DNA of 64,000 nt from contig NZ_JASHIU010000003.1 of NCBI RefSeq assembly GCF_030733545.1, forward strand, positions 62,001 to 126,000, given 5' to 3'. Below, piece by piece: positions 1 to 10,796 of the stretch. The DNA is from Oceanicaulis sp. MMSF_3324 (GTDB lineage: Bacteria > Pseudomonadota > Alphaproteobacteria > Caulobacterales > Maricaulaceae). Both the position numbers and the translations under genes were made by a program. Every line of letters starts with the position of its first letter. Position 1 is the first letter of the stretch. The notes beneath the pieces were generated by a model. It did no database searches. It saw nothing but the letters and a program-made list of their open reading frames with translations, and was not told where the DNA came from.

Positions 1-232
1 CATCCAGACGCAGCTCCGCCAATAACATGGCGACGGCGACGACGTGGGAGTAATAGGGGTGACCGGACTGGCGCGACTGTCCCTCATGACTGTCGCGCGC
101 AAAGTCGTACGCGCGACGGATCAGATCCGCATCAGCCTGAGGATAATACGCCTGGACACGCGCAACCAGATCGTCGGCGCTCGGGATTGCGTCGGCGGAT
201 GCGAGCGCAGACGGGGACGCCAGCGCACTCAT
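1..232 (-). CDS. rsh: RelA/SpoT-type (p)ppGpp synthetase/hydrolase, N-terminal fragment
   Basis: Only the first 77 codons lie in the window; the gene runs off the left edge. The reading starts MSALASPSALASADAIPS and continues into AYDFARDSHEGQSRQSGHPYYSHVVAVAMLLAELRLD-type sequence, the opening of the HD hydrolase domain of bifunctional RelA/SpoT (Rsh) proteins: the first metal-binding His of the HD domain is in the HPYYSH segment. The protein makes and degrades the stringent-response alarmone. The ATG lies 5 bp after the rpoZ stop, so the two are almost certainly co-transcribed, the usual rpoZ-spoT arrangement. Function is confident from the motif and the neighbour; nothing can be said about the synthetase or the TGS/ACT domains. 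Confidence 0.85.
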   Translation of the reverse strand, partial: MSALASPSALASADAIPSADDLVARVQAYYPQADADLIRRAYDFARDSHEGQSRQSGHPYYSHVVAVAMLLAELRLD

Positions 233-237
233 GAGGC

Positions 238-615
238 TTAAAGTCGGCCGTCAGCCGGGCCGTCACGGTCAGACTGCAGCGCCTTCAGCATGGCGGTTTC
301 GTCCATTTCAGGCGCAGGCAGCGCCGGAGCGGCAGGCGCTTCAGTTTGCGGCACGCGCTCTTCAATGCCGCCTTCGTCATCATCGGACGGGATGACGCGC
401 TGCAGACCGGACACCAGGCTTTCACCCAGCGTCTCGAGGTCCAGCTTCTCGTCAGCAATCTCACGCAGCGCCACGACCGGGTTCTTGTCGTTGTCACGAT
501 CCAGGGTCAGCTCCGCGCCGGCGGAGATGTTACGGGCGCGATGCGCGGCCAGAAGAACCAGACGGAACCGGTTATCGACCTTCTCGATGCAATCTTCGAC
601 GGTAACGCGAGCCAT
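238..615 (-). CDS. rpoZ: DNA-directed RNA polymerase omega subunit
   Basis: 125 residues beginning [20 protein letters not shown], the conserved opening of the omega subunit, followed by the [15 protein letters not shown] and [15 protein letters not shown] segments that pack on the beta' subunit. Omega promotes beta' folding and RNA polymerase assembly, and it is part of the ppGpp-binding site in proteobacteria. The C-terminal half (about residues 75-125) is acidic and Pro/Ala-rich, which is common in alphaproteobacterial omega. It sits between folK (49 bp upstream) and rsh (5 bp downstream) on the same strand. Confidence 0.97.
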   Translation of the reverse strand: MARVTVEDCIEKVDNRFRLVLLAAHRARNISAGAELTLDRDNDKNPVVALREIADEKLDLETLGESLVSGLQRVIPSDDDEGGIEERVPQTEAPAAPALPAPEMDETAMLKALQSDRDGPADGRL

Positions 616-664
616 GCCGGGGGGCGCTCCTTGAATACGTAAGAGTTGAAAGAGTGCTGATAGC

Positions 665-1258
665 TTAACTGGCCGCCCGCTTCAACCTGTACGACGCAGC
701 ATCAAGCACCCCGCCCGCAGGGCGACAGTCCTTGCGGTCATGCCAGCTGAGCCGACCGATCAAGCGGTCTATGTCCATGCCCGTATCGGGCGCTCGCCAG
801 TGTGGCGCAATCTCCCGCAGAGGCAAGAGCACGAAAGCGCGATACTGAACCCTGGGATGGGGCAATGTCAGCTCGAAGGCGCTCTCTGGCCTGAGCACGC
901 TTCCCTTGTAATCAATCAGATCTAGATCGAGCGTTCTGGGCGCATTGCGTATGGAACGCTCGCGCCCGCAAGCCGTTTCGACTGTGTGCAGGATCTGCAT
1001 CAGACGGTGAGGATCATCGCCTGACCAGGCGATTTGCGCAGCAGCGTTCAGAAAGGGAGGCAAGGACGGGTCCGGCCAGGCCGGCGTTCGCCATGGACGC
1101 GAGCAAGACAGGAGGCGAACCCCATGTCGCCCTAATAACCCCAATGCACGACGCAGGTTTTCAAACGGCGTGCAACGACGGTAATGTTGATTGGCTCCCA
1201 GGGCGATGAATATTCCTGGCTGAGCCTTATTCCCGCTTAAAGATTGTTGGAAAGGCAT
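665..1258 (-). CDS. folK: 2-amino-4-hydroxy-6-hydroxymethyldihydropteridine pyrophosphokinase
   Basis: 197 residues. HPPK transfers pyrophosphate from ATP to 6-hydroxymethyl-dihydropterin in folate synthesis. Visible signatures: IFIALGAN near the N-terminus, FLNAAAQI, the R-T-L-D-L-D-L-I signature at about residue 107 (the two Asp bind Mg), and [18 protein letters not shown]. The C-terminal ~35 residues are an extension past the usual HPPK core. The ATG is preceded on its strand by AGAAGG with ~9-nt spacing. That ribosome-binding site lies inside the divergent NYN gene, whose start is only 4 bp away. Probably the first gene of a folK-rpoZ-rsh transcript. Confidence 0.93.
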   Translation of the reverse strand: MPFQQSLSGNKAQPGIFIALGANQHYRRCTPFENLRRALGLLGRHGVRLLSCSRPWRTPAWPDPSLPPFLNAAAQIAWSGDDPHRLMQILHTVETACGRERSIRNAPRTLDLDLIDYKGSVLRPESAFELTLPHPRVQYRAFVLLPLREIAPHWRAPDTGMDIDRLIGRLSWHDRKDCRPAGGVLDAASYRLKRAAS

Positions 1259-1262
1259 AGAT

Positions 1263-1835
1263 ATGACCTTCTACCCGAACGAGAAGCTCGGATTGTTCAT
1301 AGATGGCGCAAACTTGTATTCGGCTGCGCGAAACCTTGATTTCGACATCGATTACAAACGCCTACTGGAAGAGTTTCGTAAGCGCGGTCGCCTTATTCGC
1401 GCCAATTACTACACCGCTTTGATTGAAAGCGAAGAGTACACGCCCATCCGCCCCCTGATCGACTGGCTTGATTACAACGGCTTCAAGGTCATCACGAAGG
1501 CGGCCAAGGAGTTCACCGACGATTCCGGTCGTCGCCGCATCAAGGGCGATATGGATGTCGATCTGGCCATCGATGTCATGGAAGCCGCCGATTACCTCGA
1601 TCACATCGTGCTGTTCTCTGGGGATGGCGACTTCAAGAAAGTGGTCGAGGCTGTGCAGCGCAAGGGCGTGCGGGTGTCGGTCGTCTCCACCCTGAAATCA
1701 TCCCCGCCCATGGCCTCGGATGAACTGCGTCGCCAGGCGGACACTTTCATCGAGCTGCAGGATCTGGGCAAGCTGGTCGGCCGTGAACGTCGTCAGCGTG
1801 ATTATGACGACGCCGACACTGACGATGACGAATAG
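1263..1835 (+). CDS. NYN (PIN-like) domain protein, LabA/DUF88 family
   Basis: 190 residues. The fold is recognised from LFIDGANLYSAAR (first acidic site), the KGDMDVDLAIDVME segment (second) and VLFSGDGDFKKVVEAV (third). These carboxylates form the metal site of NYN/PIN-like ribonucleases. The last ~15 residues are very acidic (DYDDADTDDDE). GGAAAGG lies ~7 nt before the ATG and is inside the 5' end of divergent folK. Members of this family next to folK/rpoZ are common in alphaproteobacteria, but their RNA substrate is not established; nuclease activity is inferred from the conserved acidic residues. Confidence 0.88.
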   Translation: MTFYPNEKLGLFIDGANLYSAARNLDFDIDYKRLLEEFRKRGRLIRANYYTALIESEEYTPIRPLIDWLDYNGFKVITKAAKEFTDDSGRRRIKGDMDVDLAIDVMEAADYLDHIVLFSGDGDFKKVVEAVQRKGVRVSVVSTLKSSPPMASDELRRQADTFIELQDLGKLVGRERRQRDYDDADTDDDE

Positions 1836-2487
1836 GACGATCCCGGCAGAGCCCGCGCCTGATTGCGCGCTCTGCCCGCGACTGGTCGCGTATCGCCTTG
1901 AAAACATCGCGGCCGAGCCGGACTGGTTCAACGGCGCCGTTCCCAGCTTCGGGGACGACGCCGCCCGTCTGCTCGTGGTCGGGCTGGCTCCTGGTCGCGG
2001 CGGCGCAAACCGCACGGCTCGCCCGTTTACCGGCGACTGGGCCGGCGATCTCCTTTATCCGACGCTTGACGCCTTCGGCTTTTCCAGGGGCCCGTTTCAA
2101 CCCGACGGCCAGGATGATCTGCGCCTTGTGGACGCCATGATCACCAATGCCGTGCGTTGTGTCCCGCCGCAAAACAAGCCCATTGGCGCGGAAATGAACA
2201 ATTGCCGCCCCTTCCTGACCGCACGCATCACCGCCCTGCCCCGGCTGACCACCCTGATCTGTCTGGGACGGGTCGCGCACGAGAACACGCTCAAGGCGCT
2301 CGGCTACAAGCAATCGGCGTTCAAGTTCGCCCATGGCGCACGCCATGACGTGGACGGTCCCAATGGCCCGCTCGCCCTCTTCGACAGCTATCACTGCTCA
2401 CGCTACAACACGAACACCGGGCGGCTGACCGAAGCCATGTTCCATGACGTGTTCCGCGCAGCGAGAACGCATATCGATGCACGCTGA
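1825..2487 (+). CDS. Uracil-DNA glycosylase, family 5 (UDGb type)
   Basis: About 220 residues from ATG 1825, overlapping the end of the NYN gene by 11 bp; an alternative in-frame ATG is at 1804. Neither has a strong ribosome-binding site, so translational coupling is likely. An N-terminal CALCPRL provides cysteines for the expected iron-sulfur cluster. Motif 1 is GLAPGRGGANRTARPFTGD, the family 5 form (lacking the polar catalytic Asn/Asp of other UDGs), and the C-terminal motif is SYHCSRYNTNTGRLT, with His in the expected place. Role: excision of uracil and deaminated purines in base-excision repair. The longer upstream reading (start near 1720) lies inside NYN coding sequence and is rejected. 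Confidence 0.9.
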   Translation: MTNRTIPAEPAPDCALCPRLVAYRLENIAAEPDWFNGAVPSFGDDAARLLVVGLAPGRGGANRTARPFTGDWAGDLLYPTLDAFGFSRGPFQPDGQDDLRLVDAMITNAVRCVPPQNKPIGAEMNNCRPFLTARITALPRLTTLICLGRVAHENTLKALGYKQSAFKFAHGARHDVDGPNGPLALFDSYHCSRYNTNTGRLTEAMFHDVFRAARTHIDAR

Positions 2488-2504
2488 GGCAGCTTAGCGT
2501 TCGT

Positions 2505-2975
2505 TTAGCCGAAGGTTTTCATCAGGCGCGACTTCTGGCGCTGCCAGTCACGCTCTTTCTTCGTCTCGCGCTTGTCCACGGTCTTCTTGCCCTTGGCGAG
2601 CGCGATCTGGAGCTTGGCGATGCCGCGTTCGTTGAAATACATGCGCAGCGGCACGACCGTCCGACCCTCGCGCGCCACAGAACCGGCGATCTTGTTGATT
2701 TCCTTCTTTTTCAGAAGGAGCTTCCGACGGCGACGGGGATTGTGGTTGAAGCGATTGCCATGATCGTAGGGCGGGATATCCGAATTGATCAGATAGACCT
2801 CGCCATCTTCGGGACTCACATAGGACTCGGCGATATTGGCCTTCCCCGCTCGCAGCGATTTCACCTCGGTTCCGACTAGCTGGATCCCGGCCTCGAACGT
2901 GTCCTCGATCTCGTAATCGAAACGCGCGCGCCGATTAACGGCGACCAGTCCGGCATCCTCTTTTTTCTTGCTCAT
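2505..2975 (-). CDS. smpB: SsrA-binding protein
   Basis: 156 residues. SmpB binds tmRNA and brings it to stalled ribosomes for trans-translation. Visible: [32 protein letters not shown] at the start of the OB-fold, the KANIAESYV segment, [12 protein letters not shown], and a basic C-terminal tail ending [14 protein letters not shown]. The start overlaps the dapA stop in an ATGA arrangement (4 bp), so it is translated as the second gene of dapA-smpB. The tmRNA gene itself is not in the window. Confidence 0.97.
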   Translation of the reverse strand: MSKKKEDAGLVAVNRRARFDYEIEDTFEAGIQLVGTEVKSLRAGKANIAESYVSPEDGEVYLINSDIPPYDHGNRFNHNPRRRRKLLLKKKEINKIAGSVAREGRTVVPLRMYFNERGIAKLQIALAKGKKTVDKRETKKERDWQRQKSRLMKTFG

Positions 2976-3844
2976 ATCAGACCACAGCCTTCCATCGCCG
3001 TGCGAACCCGGGCTTTCACATCGTCAGGGCATTCCACCAGCGGAAGCCGGACTTCCTCTTCGCACAGGCCCAGAAGCGACAGCGCATATTTGCTGGGCCC
3101 CGGGCTGGGCGCAGCGAACAGCGCTTCATGTAAAGGCTGCAGCGTGTCGTTCAATGTGCGCGCCTCGTCCCAGCGGCCTTCCAGACAGGCCGTCTGGAAC
3201 TTCGCGCACAAATCGGGCGCGACATTGGCGCTGACCGAAATCGCGCCGTGCCCGCCATGGGCGTTATAACCCAGGGCCGAGGCGTCATCGCCGGACAACT
3301 GGATAAAGCTCTCACCGATCAGATTGCGATGGCGCGTCACCCGGGACATGTCCGCCGTCGCATCCTTCACGCCGACGATATTGGGATGCCGCGCCATCTG
3401 CGCCATGGTTTCCGGCGTAATGTCGACGATCGACCGACCGGGAATGTTGTAGACAAAGATCGGCAGAGCCACGGCGTCGGCGATGGCCGTGAAGTGCGCC
3501 AGAATCCCGGCCTGGGACGGCTTGTTGTAATACGGCGCGACGACCAGGCCCGCATCCGCCCCGGTCTCCTTGGCGTGCTGCTGGAACTGGACGGACGTCG
3601 CTGTCGAATTCACGCCCGTGCCCGCCATCACCGGAACCCGGCCGCCCGCCACCTCAACGCACAGCTCGACCACGCGCAGGCGCTCTTCCTGGGTCAGGGT
3701 CGGGGTTTCGCCCGTCGTGCCTGCGGGCACCAGGGCATGCGTGCCGGCCGCGATCTGGCGCTCAATCAGGGCTGCGAAGGCCTTCTCGTCAACGGCGCCG
3801 TTCTTGAATGGGGTGACCAGCGCTGTCATGGAGCCTTTGAACAT
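2972..3844 (-). CDS. dapA: 4-hydroxy-tetrahydrodipicolinate synthase
   Basis: 290 residues from the ATG giving [13 protein letters not shown], the standard DapA opening; a longer in-frame reading to 3928 is rejected because it extends past this conserved start. The enzyme condenses pyruvate with aspartate semialdehyde in lysine/diaminopimelate synthesis. Visible: [11 protein letters not shown] (GTTGE motif), the catalytic Tyr in FVYNIPGRS, and the Schiff-base Lys in [13 protein letters not shown]. First gene of dapA-smpB, divergent from the lytic transglycosylase gene with ~147 bp between them. Confidence 0.96.
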   Translation of the reverse strand: MFKGSMTALVTPFKNGAVDEKAFAALIERQIAAGTHALVPAGTTGETPTLTQEERLRVVELCVEVAGGRVPVMAGTGVNSTATSVQFQQHAKETGADAGLVVAPYYNKPSQAGILAHFTAIADAVALPIFVYNIPGRSIVDITPETMAQMARHPNIVGVKDATADMSRVTRHRNLIGESFIQLSGDDASALGYNAHGGHGAISVSANVAPDLCAKFQTACLEGRWDEARTLNDTLQPLHEALFAAPSPGPSKYALSLLGLCEEEVRLPLVECPDDVKARVRTAMEGCGLI

Positions 3845-3991
3845 GGGGCAAACCTTCATCGGAACTTCAAATTCTGGCGCGGACCATACGCGGGCCGCCG
3901 ATTTGCGCCAAGTGCAGAGGACAACCATGGACAGCAGCGTGCACTTGGCTCACCCTGATCCTCATCTGGCTCTTACATAGGACGTTCAGCC

Positions 3992-6169
3992 GTGACTTCG
4001 ACTCGCGCCGCGCTGCTCCTGCTCGCCCTTGCCCTGCCCTTGTCCGCCGCTGACGCGCAAACGCCGTCTCCGCGTCTGAAACCGGCCGTTCCCAACCATT
4101 CACTGGTGCTGAATGACGCCGATTTCACCGCGTTCCGACACGGCATGCGTGATGCGGATGACGATGATTGGGCCGCTGTCCGCCAGGCGATCATGACGCT
4201 CGAAAACCCGGTGGCCGATCACATCCTGCTGTGGCGCGTGGCGGTGAGTGATGCGCGCGCCCCCTTCTCCGATCTCGACCGCGCCATTGATGAGCTCGAA
4301 GGCTGGCCGCGCCACGCCTCCATCCGGCGCGAAGCGGAATGGAAGATCGAGGATTCAGGGCTCAGCCCGGCGCTGATCGTGGCCTGGTTCGAGGATCGCG
4401 AGCCGGTGACCGGAGAAGGCCGGATCGCCCTGGGCGAAGCGCTGATCGAGCTGGGACGCGCCGATGAAGGGGCTGAACAGATCAGGACCGCCTGGCGCAC
4501 CCAGACCATGCGCCTGTCCAACCAGAATGAGGTGCTGCGCGAGCATGGCAACATATTGAGCGATGAAGATCACGCCGCGCGCGTGGACTTCCTGCTCTGG
4601 GCCGGACAACGCACCTCCGCCAGTCGTCTGCTGCCGCAGCTGAGCGCCGGTCAGCGCCGCGTGGCCGAGGCCCGCATCCGTCTCGCCAGCCGCTCCAGCG
4701 GCGTGGACAGCGCTGTCGCCGCGGTGCCGGACTCTCTCACCAACACGCCGGGGCTAGTCTATGAACGCGCCCGCTGGCGGCGTCAGCGCGGGCTCGACAC
4801 CTCGTTGGAACTGCTGCTGGAGCTGCCTGACAGTTACACCAACAGCTCGGCGCTGGAATCCATGTGGACCGAGCGCAAGCTGATGATCCTGGACCTGATC
4901 CGCGATCAGGATTTCGAGACCGCCTATGAACTCGCCGCCGCCAACGGCATGGAAAGTGGTGTGGATTTCGCCGACGCCGAATTTCTGGCGGGCTGGCTGG
5001 CGCTGACCAAGCTCGACCAGCCCGGTGTGGCGTTTGATCATTTCGACCGGCTTGAAGACGGTGTAACCACCCCCGTATCAACATCGCGCGCGCTCTATTG
5101 GCAGGGCCGGGCCGCCGAAGCCGCCGGCGAACTGGAGATCGCTTCAGAGCGCTTTGAAGCCGCCGCAGGCTATCCCACGGCGTATTATGGCCAGCTCGCC
5201 ATCCTCGCGCTGGGTCCGGATGCCGCACAGCTTGACCTGCCGCCCGATCCGCAACCCAGCGAAGAAGCGCGCGCCGCGTTCAACGCCCGTCCGGAAATCC
5301 AGGCGCTGCGCCTTCTGGCGGAGGTCAATGCGGACTATCTTTTCCGGGTCTTCATGTACCATTTCGATGACGAGATGCAGACGCCTGAAGAACAGGCCAT
5401 GCTGACCGACATCGCCCTGGAATACCTCCAGATTCGCCAGGCCGTGCGGGCTGCGAAAGCGGGCCGCCTGCAGGGCATGATCCTGGCCGAGCGCGCCTAT
5501 CCGATGATTGATCTGCCCGAGTCCGCGCCGGTCTCTCCCGAAGCCGCGCTGACCTATTCTGTGATCCGTCAGGAAACCGAGTTTGATCCGCAGGCCATCT
5601 CCGGCGCGGGCGCACGCGGGCTGATGCAGATGATGCCGGCGACAGCGCGCCAGACCGCGCGTCAGCTGGACCTGCCCTACAGCTTCCACTGGCTGACCGA
5701 TGATCCGAACTACAATCTGACGCTCGGCATGGCGCACCTGCAGGAAGTCGTTACCGATTACGAAGGCTCGCTCGTCATGGCGCTCGCCGCCTATAATGCG
5801 GGCGGGCATCGCGTGCGGCGCTGGGTCAGAAATTACGGCGACCCGCGCACGGACGACATCGACCCGATCGACTGGGTGGAATCCATCCCGTTCTCGGAAA
5901 CGCGCAATTATGTTCAGCGCATCATCGAGAACCTTCAGGTCTATCGCGCCCGTCTCAATGACGGGCTGACCACGCCGCTGAACATCACCGAAGACATGTC
6001 GGGTCAGTTTGCGCGCGACCTGCCGGCCTTGCCCGATGATTTCGTCGCGGCCTTGCGTGAAGCACAGGCGGCCGAAGCGGCCATGGAAGAGACCGATCCG
6101 GCTCAGGGACCGGACGCGCCGGTTCTCACCCTGCCTGAAGACGGCGAAGACGGCGGCGCGGAGCGTTGA
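3992..6169 (+). CDS. Soluble lytic murein transglycosylase (Slt family)
   Basis: 725 residues with a GTG start preceded by AGGA. A signal peptide (LLLLALALPLSAADAQ, cleavage near residue 23) sends it to the periplasm. Residues ~30-480 are helical superhelix-like repeats. The SLT domain starts near residue 520 with YSVIRQETEFDPQAISGAGA; the Glu of RQETEF (about residue 528) is the catalytic acid, followed by GLMQMMPATA and ALAAYNAGGHRV. It cleaves the MurNAc-GlcNAc bond, forming 1,6-anhydroMurNAc. The C-terminal ~50 residues are an acidic tail. Convergent with the dehydratase gene, with 4 bp between their ends. Confidence 0.93.
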   Translation: MTSTRAALLLLALALPLSAADAQTPSPRLKPAVPNHSLVLNDADFTAFRHGMRDADDDDWAAVRQAIMTLENPVADHILLWRVAVSDARAPFSDLDRAIDELEGWPRHASIRREAEWKIEDSGLSPALIVAWFEDREPVTGEGRIALGEALIELGRADEGAEQIRTAWRTQTMRLSNQNEVLREHGNILSDEDHAARVDFLLWAGQRTSASRLLPQLSAGQRRVAEARIRLASRSSGVDSAVAAVPDSLTNTPGLVYERARWRRQRGLDTSLELLLELPDSYTNSSALESMWTERKLMILDLIRDQDFETAYELAAANGMESGVDFADAEFLAGWLALTKLDQPGVAFDHFDRLEDGVTTPVSTSRALYWQGRAAEAAGELEIASERFEAAAGYPTAYYGQLAILALGPDAAQLDLPPDPQPSEEARAAFNARPEIQALRLLAEVNADYLFRVFMYHFDDEMQTPEEQAMLTDIALEYLQIRQAVRAAKAGRLQGMILAERAYPMIDLPESAPVSPEAALTYSVIRQETEFDPQAISGAGARGLMQMMPATARQTARQLDLPYSFHWLTDDPNYNLTLGMAHLQEVVTDYEGSLVMALAAYNAGGHRVRRWVRNYGDPRTDDIDPIDWVESIPFSETRNYVQRIIENLQVYRARLNDGLTTPLNITEDMSGQFARDLPALPDDFVAALREAQAAEAAMEETDPAQGPDAPVLTLPEDGEDGGAER

Positions 6170-6173
6170 GGCG

Positions 6174-7154
6174 CTAGCTGGACAGCGCCTGCTTGAAGAC
6201 GGCGCTGTCCACATTGCCGCCGGTCAGGACGATCACCGTCGTCTTGTCCTTCACATCAACCTTGCCGGACAGAACGGCCGCCAGGGCCGCGGCGCCGCCC
6301 GGCTCCAGCACCAGCTTGAGCGTTTCAAAGCCGAGACGCACCGCCTGCAACGCCTCAAGGTCGCTGATGACGCCAATGTCCGCCAGGCGCGGCTGGTTGA
6401 TCGCATAGGTCAGCTCACCCGGCGTTTCGGTCAGCAGCGCATCACACAGCGATCCGCCCTTGCGCGTATTGACGACCTTGTCCCCGCTGGCGAGCGAGCG
6501 CGCATGGTCATCAAAGCCTTCAGGTTCGGCGCCATAGATCTTGGTTGAAGGCGACAGCGCCTCGGCGGCGAGATTGATCCCGGCGATCAGACCGCCGCCA
6601 CCGACACAGCAGACCAGCTGGTCTGCCTGAATATCCTGCGCCTTCAGGGTTTCGAAGATCTCCAGGCCCGACGTCCCCTGCCCGGCGATCACGTCCGGAT
6701 GGTCATAGGACGGGATCAACGCAGCGCCGCTTTGGGCGCACAGCGCTTCGGCGATCTCGACCCGGCTCTCGGTTTCGCGATCATAGGCGCGGATTTCAGC
6801 GCCCCGCTCCAGAACGCCCGCCTTCTTCACCTCCGGCGCATCCTCCGGCATCACGATGACGGCCTTGATACCCAGAATGCGGGCGGCCTCGGCGACGCCC
6901 TGGGCGTGATTGCCGGACGAGAAGGCGACCACGCCGGCCCGCCTTTGCGATTCGCTCAACTTCGAGAGCGCATTGAACGCGCCGCGAAACTTGAAGGTGC
7001 CGGTGCGTTGAAGGCATTCCGCTTTTAAAAATATTCGTCCGCCCATCCGGGCATCGAGAGCGGGATTGGTCAGGAGCGGAGTGAGAACCGCCTGATCTTT
7101 CAAGCGTGCGGCAGCTGCACGAACATCTTCGAACACGGGAAGCGGATGCGTCAT
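6174..7154 (-). CDS. Threonine/serine dehydratase (PLP-dependent, fold type II)
   Basis: 326 residues from the ATG at 7154 (MTHPLPVFEDVRAAAARL); the 41-residue upstream extension is not family-like and was dropped. The PLP-binding Lys is in GTFKFRGAFNAL, the phosphate-binding loop is CVGGGGLIAG, and SSGNHAQGVA is the usual substrate loop. There is no C-terminal ACT-like domain, so this is the short catabolic/serine-racemase-like type rather than feedback-inhibited IlvA. Likely reaction: threonine to 2-oxobutyrate and ammonia, or serine to pyruvate. Divergent from the acyl-CoA ligase gene. Confidence 0.88.
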   Translation of the reverse strand: MTHPLPVFEDVRAAAARLKDQAVLTPLLTNPALDARMGGRIFLKAECLQRTGTFKFRGAFNALSKLSESQRRAGVVAFSSGNHAQGVAEAARILGIKAVIVMPEDAPEVKKAGVLERGAEIRAYDRETESRVEIAEALCAQSGAALIPSYDHPDVIAGQGTSGLEIFETLKAQDIQADQLVCCVGGGGLIAGINLAAEALSPSTKIYGAEPEGFDDHARSLASGDKVVNTRKGGSLCDALLTETPGELTYAINQPRLADIGVISDLEALQAVRLGFETLKLVLEPGGAAALAAVLSGKVDVKDKTTVIVLTGGNVDSAVFKQALSS

Positions 7155-7305
7155 GGATACAAAGCCTTTCGCGGAGTTGTGCAGCTGCAAGAAACTGATG
7201 TGAAAGGGATTGCGTAGTGCGCTTTCGAGCCTTTTGATAGAGCCAACAACAAAACGAACCGGCATGTGATCGAACACATGTCAGGTGACAGGGGAGGAAT
7301 ACGAC

Positions 7306-8937
<1,632 letters not shown>

Positions 8938-8960
8938 GCTCAGGCCATATCAGGCTTCTG

Positions 8961-8990
8961 AAACCCCGGCGCTCCGCGTCGGGGTTTTTT
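8961..8990 (+). terminator. Rho-independent terminator after acyl-CoA ligase
   Basis: Eight-bp stem AAACCCCG / CGGGGTTT with an 11-nt loop, continuing into a T tract (positions 8985-8990). It lies 24 bp past the stop codon. Confidence 0.9.
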
Positions 8991-9074
8991 GTGTCGGCCA
9001 ACCTTACAAACTCGTCACTTGAAGTCTGACGGGCGCACCCCCACATTTATCGACAAACAATAAGGAGGTTGGTC

Positions 9075-9257
9075 ATGGAAGTCATGGTTCTGCTTGCGTT
9101 GCTGCATTTTCTGCCCACGGTGATTGCGCTGCTGCGCGGACACCACAACAGCTTCGCGATCTTTTTGACGAATTTGCTGCTGGGCTGGACCGTAATCGGC
9201 TGGATCATCGCCCTGATCTGGTCCTTTACGGCAGTGGCGCGTCCCGTCCGCGCCTGA
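9075..9257 (+). CDS. Small membrane protein, superinfection-immunity (PF14373-like) family
   Basis: 60 residues, from the ATG at 9075 preceded by TAAGGAGG with ideal spacing. Two hydrophobic segments (MVLLALLHFLPTVIALLRG and LTNLLLGWTVIGWIIALIWSF) joined by a short polar turn HHNSFAIFLTN. The N-x-x-L-G-W-T-x-I-G-W-I-x-A-L-x-W pattern is typical of the T4 Imm-like small proteins that are widespread in bacterial chromosomes. The name comes from a phage protein that blocks DNA entry; a defence role here is not shown. It stands alone between a terminator and the chemoreceptor gene. Confidence 0.8.
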   Translation: MEVMVLLALLHFLPTVIALLRGHHNSFAIFLTNLLLGWTVIGWIIALIWSFTAVARPVRA

Positions 9258-9326
9258 TGGCAAAGATAAACGCGGCGTTTACCAACTGAGCGTTACCCCT
9301 ATCGCATAGATCATACGGGGACATTC

Positions 9327-10739
9327 ATGCTCAGCTTCGGTCGCAAACCTGCCGCGAATGCGTCGGCCCAATCTGCATCCGCTCCAGCGGCGGCTTCTCA
9401 TCCATCTGATTGGACCGACGCGCTTGCGGTCGCCATCGCCGACATCAAGTCGGGACGGCAGCCGGATCTGAGCGCACTACCGCCCAAGGCGCAAAGCGCT
9501 CTGGCGGATCTGTCTGATGAGCTGAAAAAGCGCAACGCCGCAGAACTGGAGCGCACCGTTAACGCCTCGGTTCAGAATTCCAATGCGATGGCGGCAGTGT
9601 CACGTGCTACCGGCGAAGTGCGCAAGATGGACACCCACGTCTCGGGCATGTCCAAAGCGGTCGAAGAGCTCGACTTCTCGATCCACTCCATCACCAAGCT
9701 CGCCAATAGCGGCGCCGAATCGCTTAGCGCCTGCGTGGAGCAATCCCAGACAGGTCTGGACGCCGTGCGTCTGACCCGATCTGAAACCGAACAGCTTGGC
9801 GGCGCCTTTGAAACCATCACCGGACGCGTGACCGATCTTGAGCAGGCTTCGCGTCAGATCGCCGAGATCGTCGACACCATCGCCGCCATCGCCGACCAGA
9901 CCAATCTTCTGGCCCTGAATGCGACCATCGAAGCAGCGCGCGCCGGTGAAGCCGGTCGCGGTTTCGCGGTTGTGGCAGGTGAAGTGAAAGCACTGTCGGG
10001 CCAGACGGCGAAAGCCACCGAGGATATCCGTCAGCGCATGGATCATTTGCAGCAGCAGGTGGGCGCCATCACCGAAGCGGTCTCGAACTCCTCCGGGTCG
10101 GTTCAGGAAGGCATCAATGCGGCGAACGCCTCTGAAAACGCGGTCAACTCCGTCACCGACACCATGCGTGAAAGCGCGCGCATCGTCTCCGAGATCGCCA
10201 GCCTGATCACCGAGCAATCAAGCGCCACCACAAACCTGTCGAGCTCGGTCACCGAAATCGCGAGCGGAGCCACCCGCGCCCGCGAGCGTGTCGAGCACGT
10301 AGTTGAAGCCAGCGCCGGGACAGAGTCGACCATTGGCCAGACGCTGGCGGCGCTGAGCGAACGCAATATCGAGAACTTTGTCCTGCATTGCGCCAAATCC
10401 GACCACCTGCTCTGGAAGAAACGCCTCAACAGCATGCTCGTGGGCGCGACCGAGCTGAGCGAGAGCGAACTGTCCGATCATCGCTCCTGCCGCCTGGGCA
10501 AATGGTATGAGAACGCCCGTCAGGACTATGGTCACATCCCGGCCTTCCAGGCGATCGAGCCGCCGCACGCCAAGACCCATGAATGCGGCAAGCGCGCCGC
10601 GCGACTGTGCGCCCAAGGCGACTACGCGGGCGCAGAATCAGCGGTTGAAGAGATGGAAGCGTCCTCAGAAGACGTGCTCAACGCATTGGACCGTCTCATT
10701 GGCGAGTTGAGCAGCGGCTCCGTCCGCCAAGCCTCCTGA
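9327..10739 (+). CDS. Soluble methyl-accepting chemoreceptor with C-terminal CZB zinc-binding domain
   Basis: 470 residues with no signal peptide or membrane span, so cytoplasmic. Residues ~80-330 form the coiled-coil signalling domain; its hairpin tip is visible as [20 protein letters not shown] followed by [15 protein letters not shown]. From ~350 a CZB domain follows: [26 protein letters not shown] and [13 protein letters not shown] supply the His/Cys ligands of this zinc module. CZB receptors sense zinc or oxidants such as hypochlorite in other bacteria. No CheA/CheW/CheR genes are adjacent. A strong bidirectional terminator follows. Confidence 0.93.
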   Translation: MLSFGRKPAANASAQSASAPAAASHPSDWTDALAVAIADIKSGRQPDLSALPPKAQSALADLSDELKKRNAAELERTVNASVQNSNAMAAVSRATGEVRKMDTHVSGMSKAVEELDFSIHSITKLANSGAESLSACVEQSQTGLDAVRLTRSETEQLGGAFETITGRVTDLEQASRQIAEIVDTIAAIADQTNLLALNATIEAARAGEAGRGFAVVAGEVKALSGQTAKATEDIRQRMDHLQQQVGAITEAVSNSSGSVQEGINAANASENAVNSVTDTMRESARIVSEIASLITEQSSATTNLSSSVTEIASGATRARERVEHVVEASAGTESTIGQTLAALSERNIENFVLHCAKSDHLLWKKRLNSMLVGATELSESELSDHRSCRLGKWYENARQDYGHIPAFQAIEPPHAKTHECGKRAARLCAQGDYAGAESAVEEMEASSEDVLNALDRLIGELSSGSVRQAS

Positions 10740-10756
10740 TCACATAGGCCTCAATG

Positions 10757-10789
10757 AAAAGGGCGGCGGGTCAGCCCGCCGCCCTTTTT
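10757..10789. terminator. Bidirectional terminator between chemoreceptor and nitroreductase genes
   Basis: Perfect 14-bp stem (AAAAGGGCGGCGGG) with a TCAG loop, A4 on one side and T5 on the other. It lies between the convergent ends of the chemoreceptor (+) and nitroreductase (-) genes. Confidence 0.93.
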
Positions 10790-10796
10790 GTATTCG

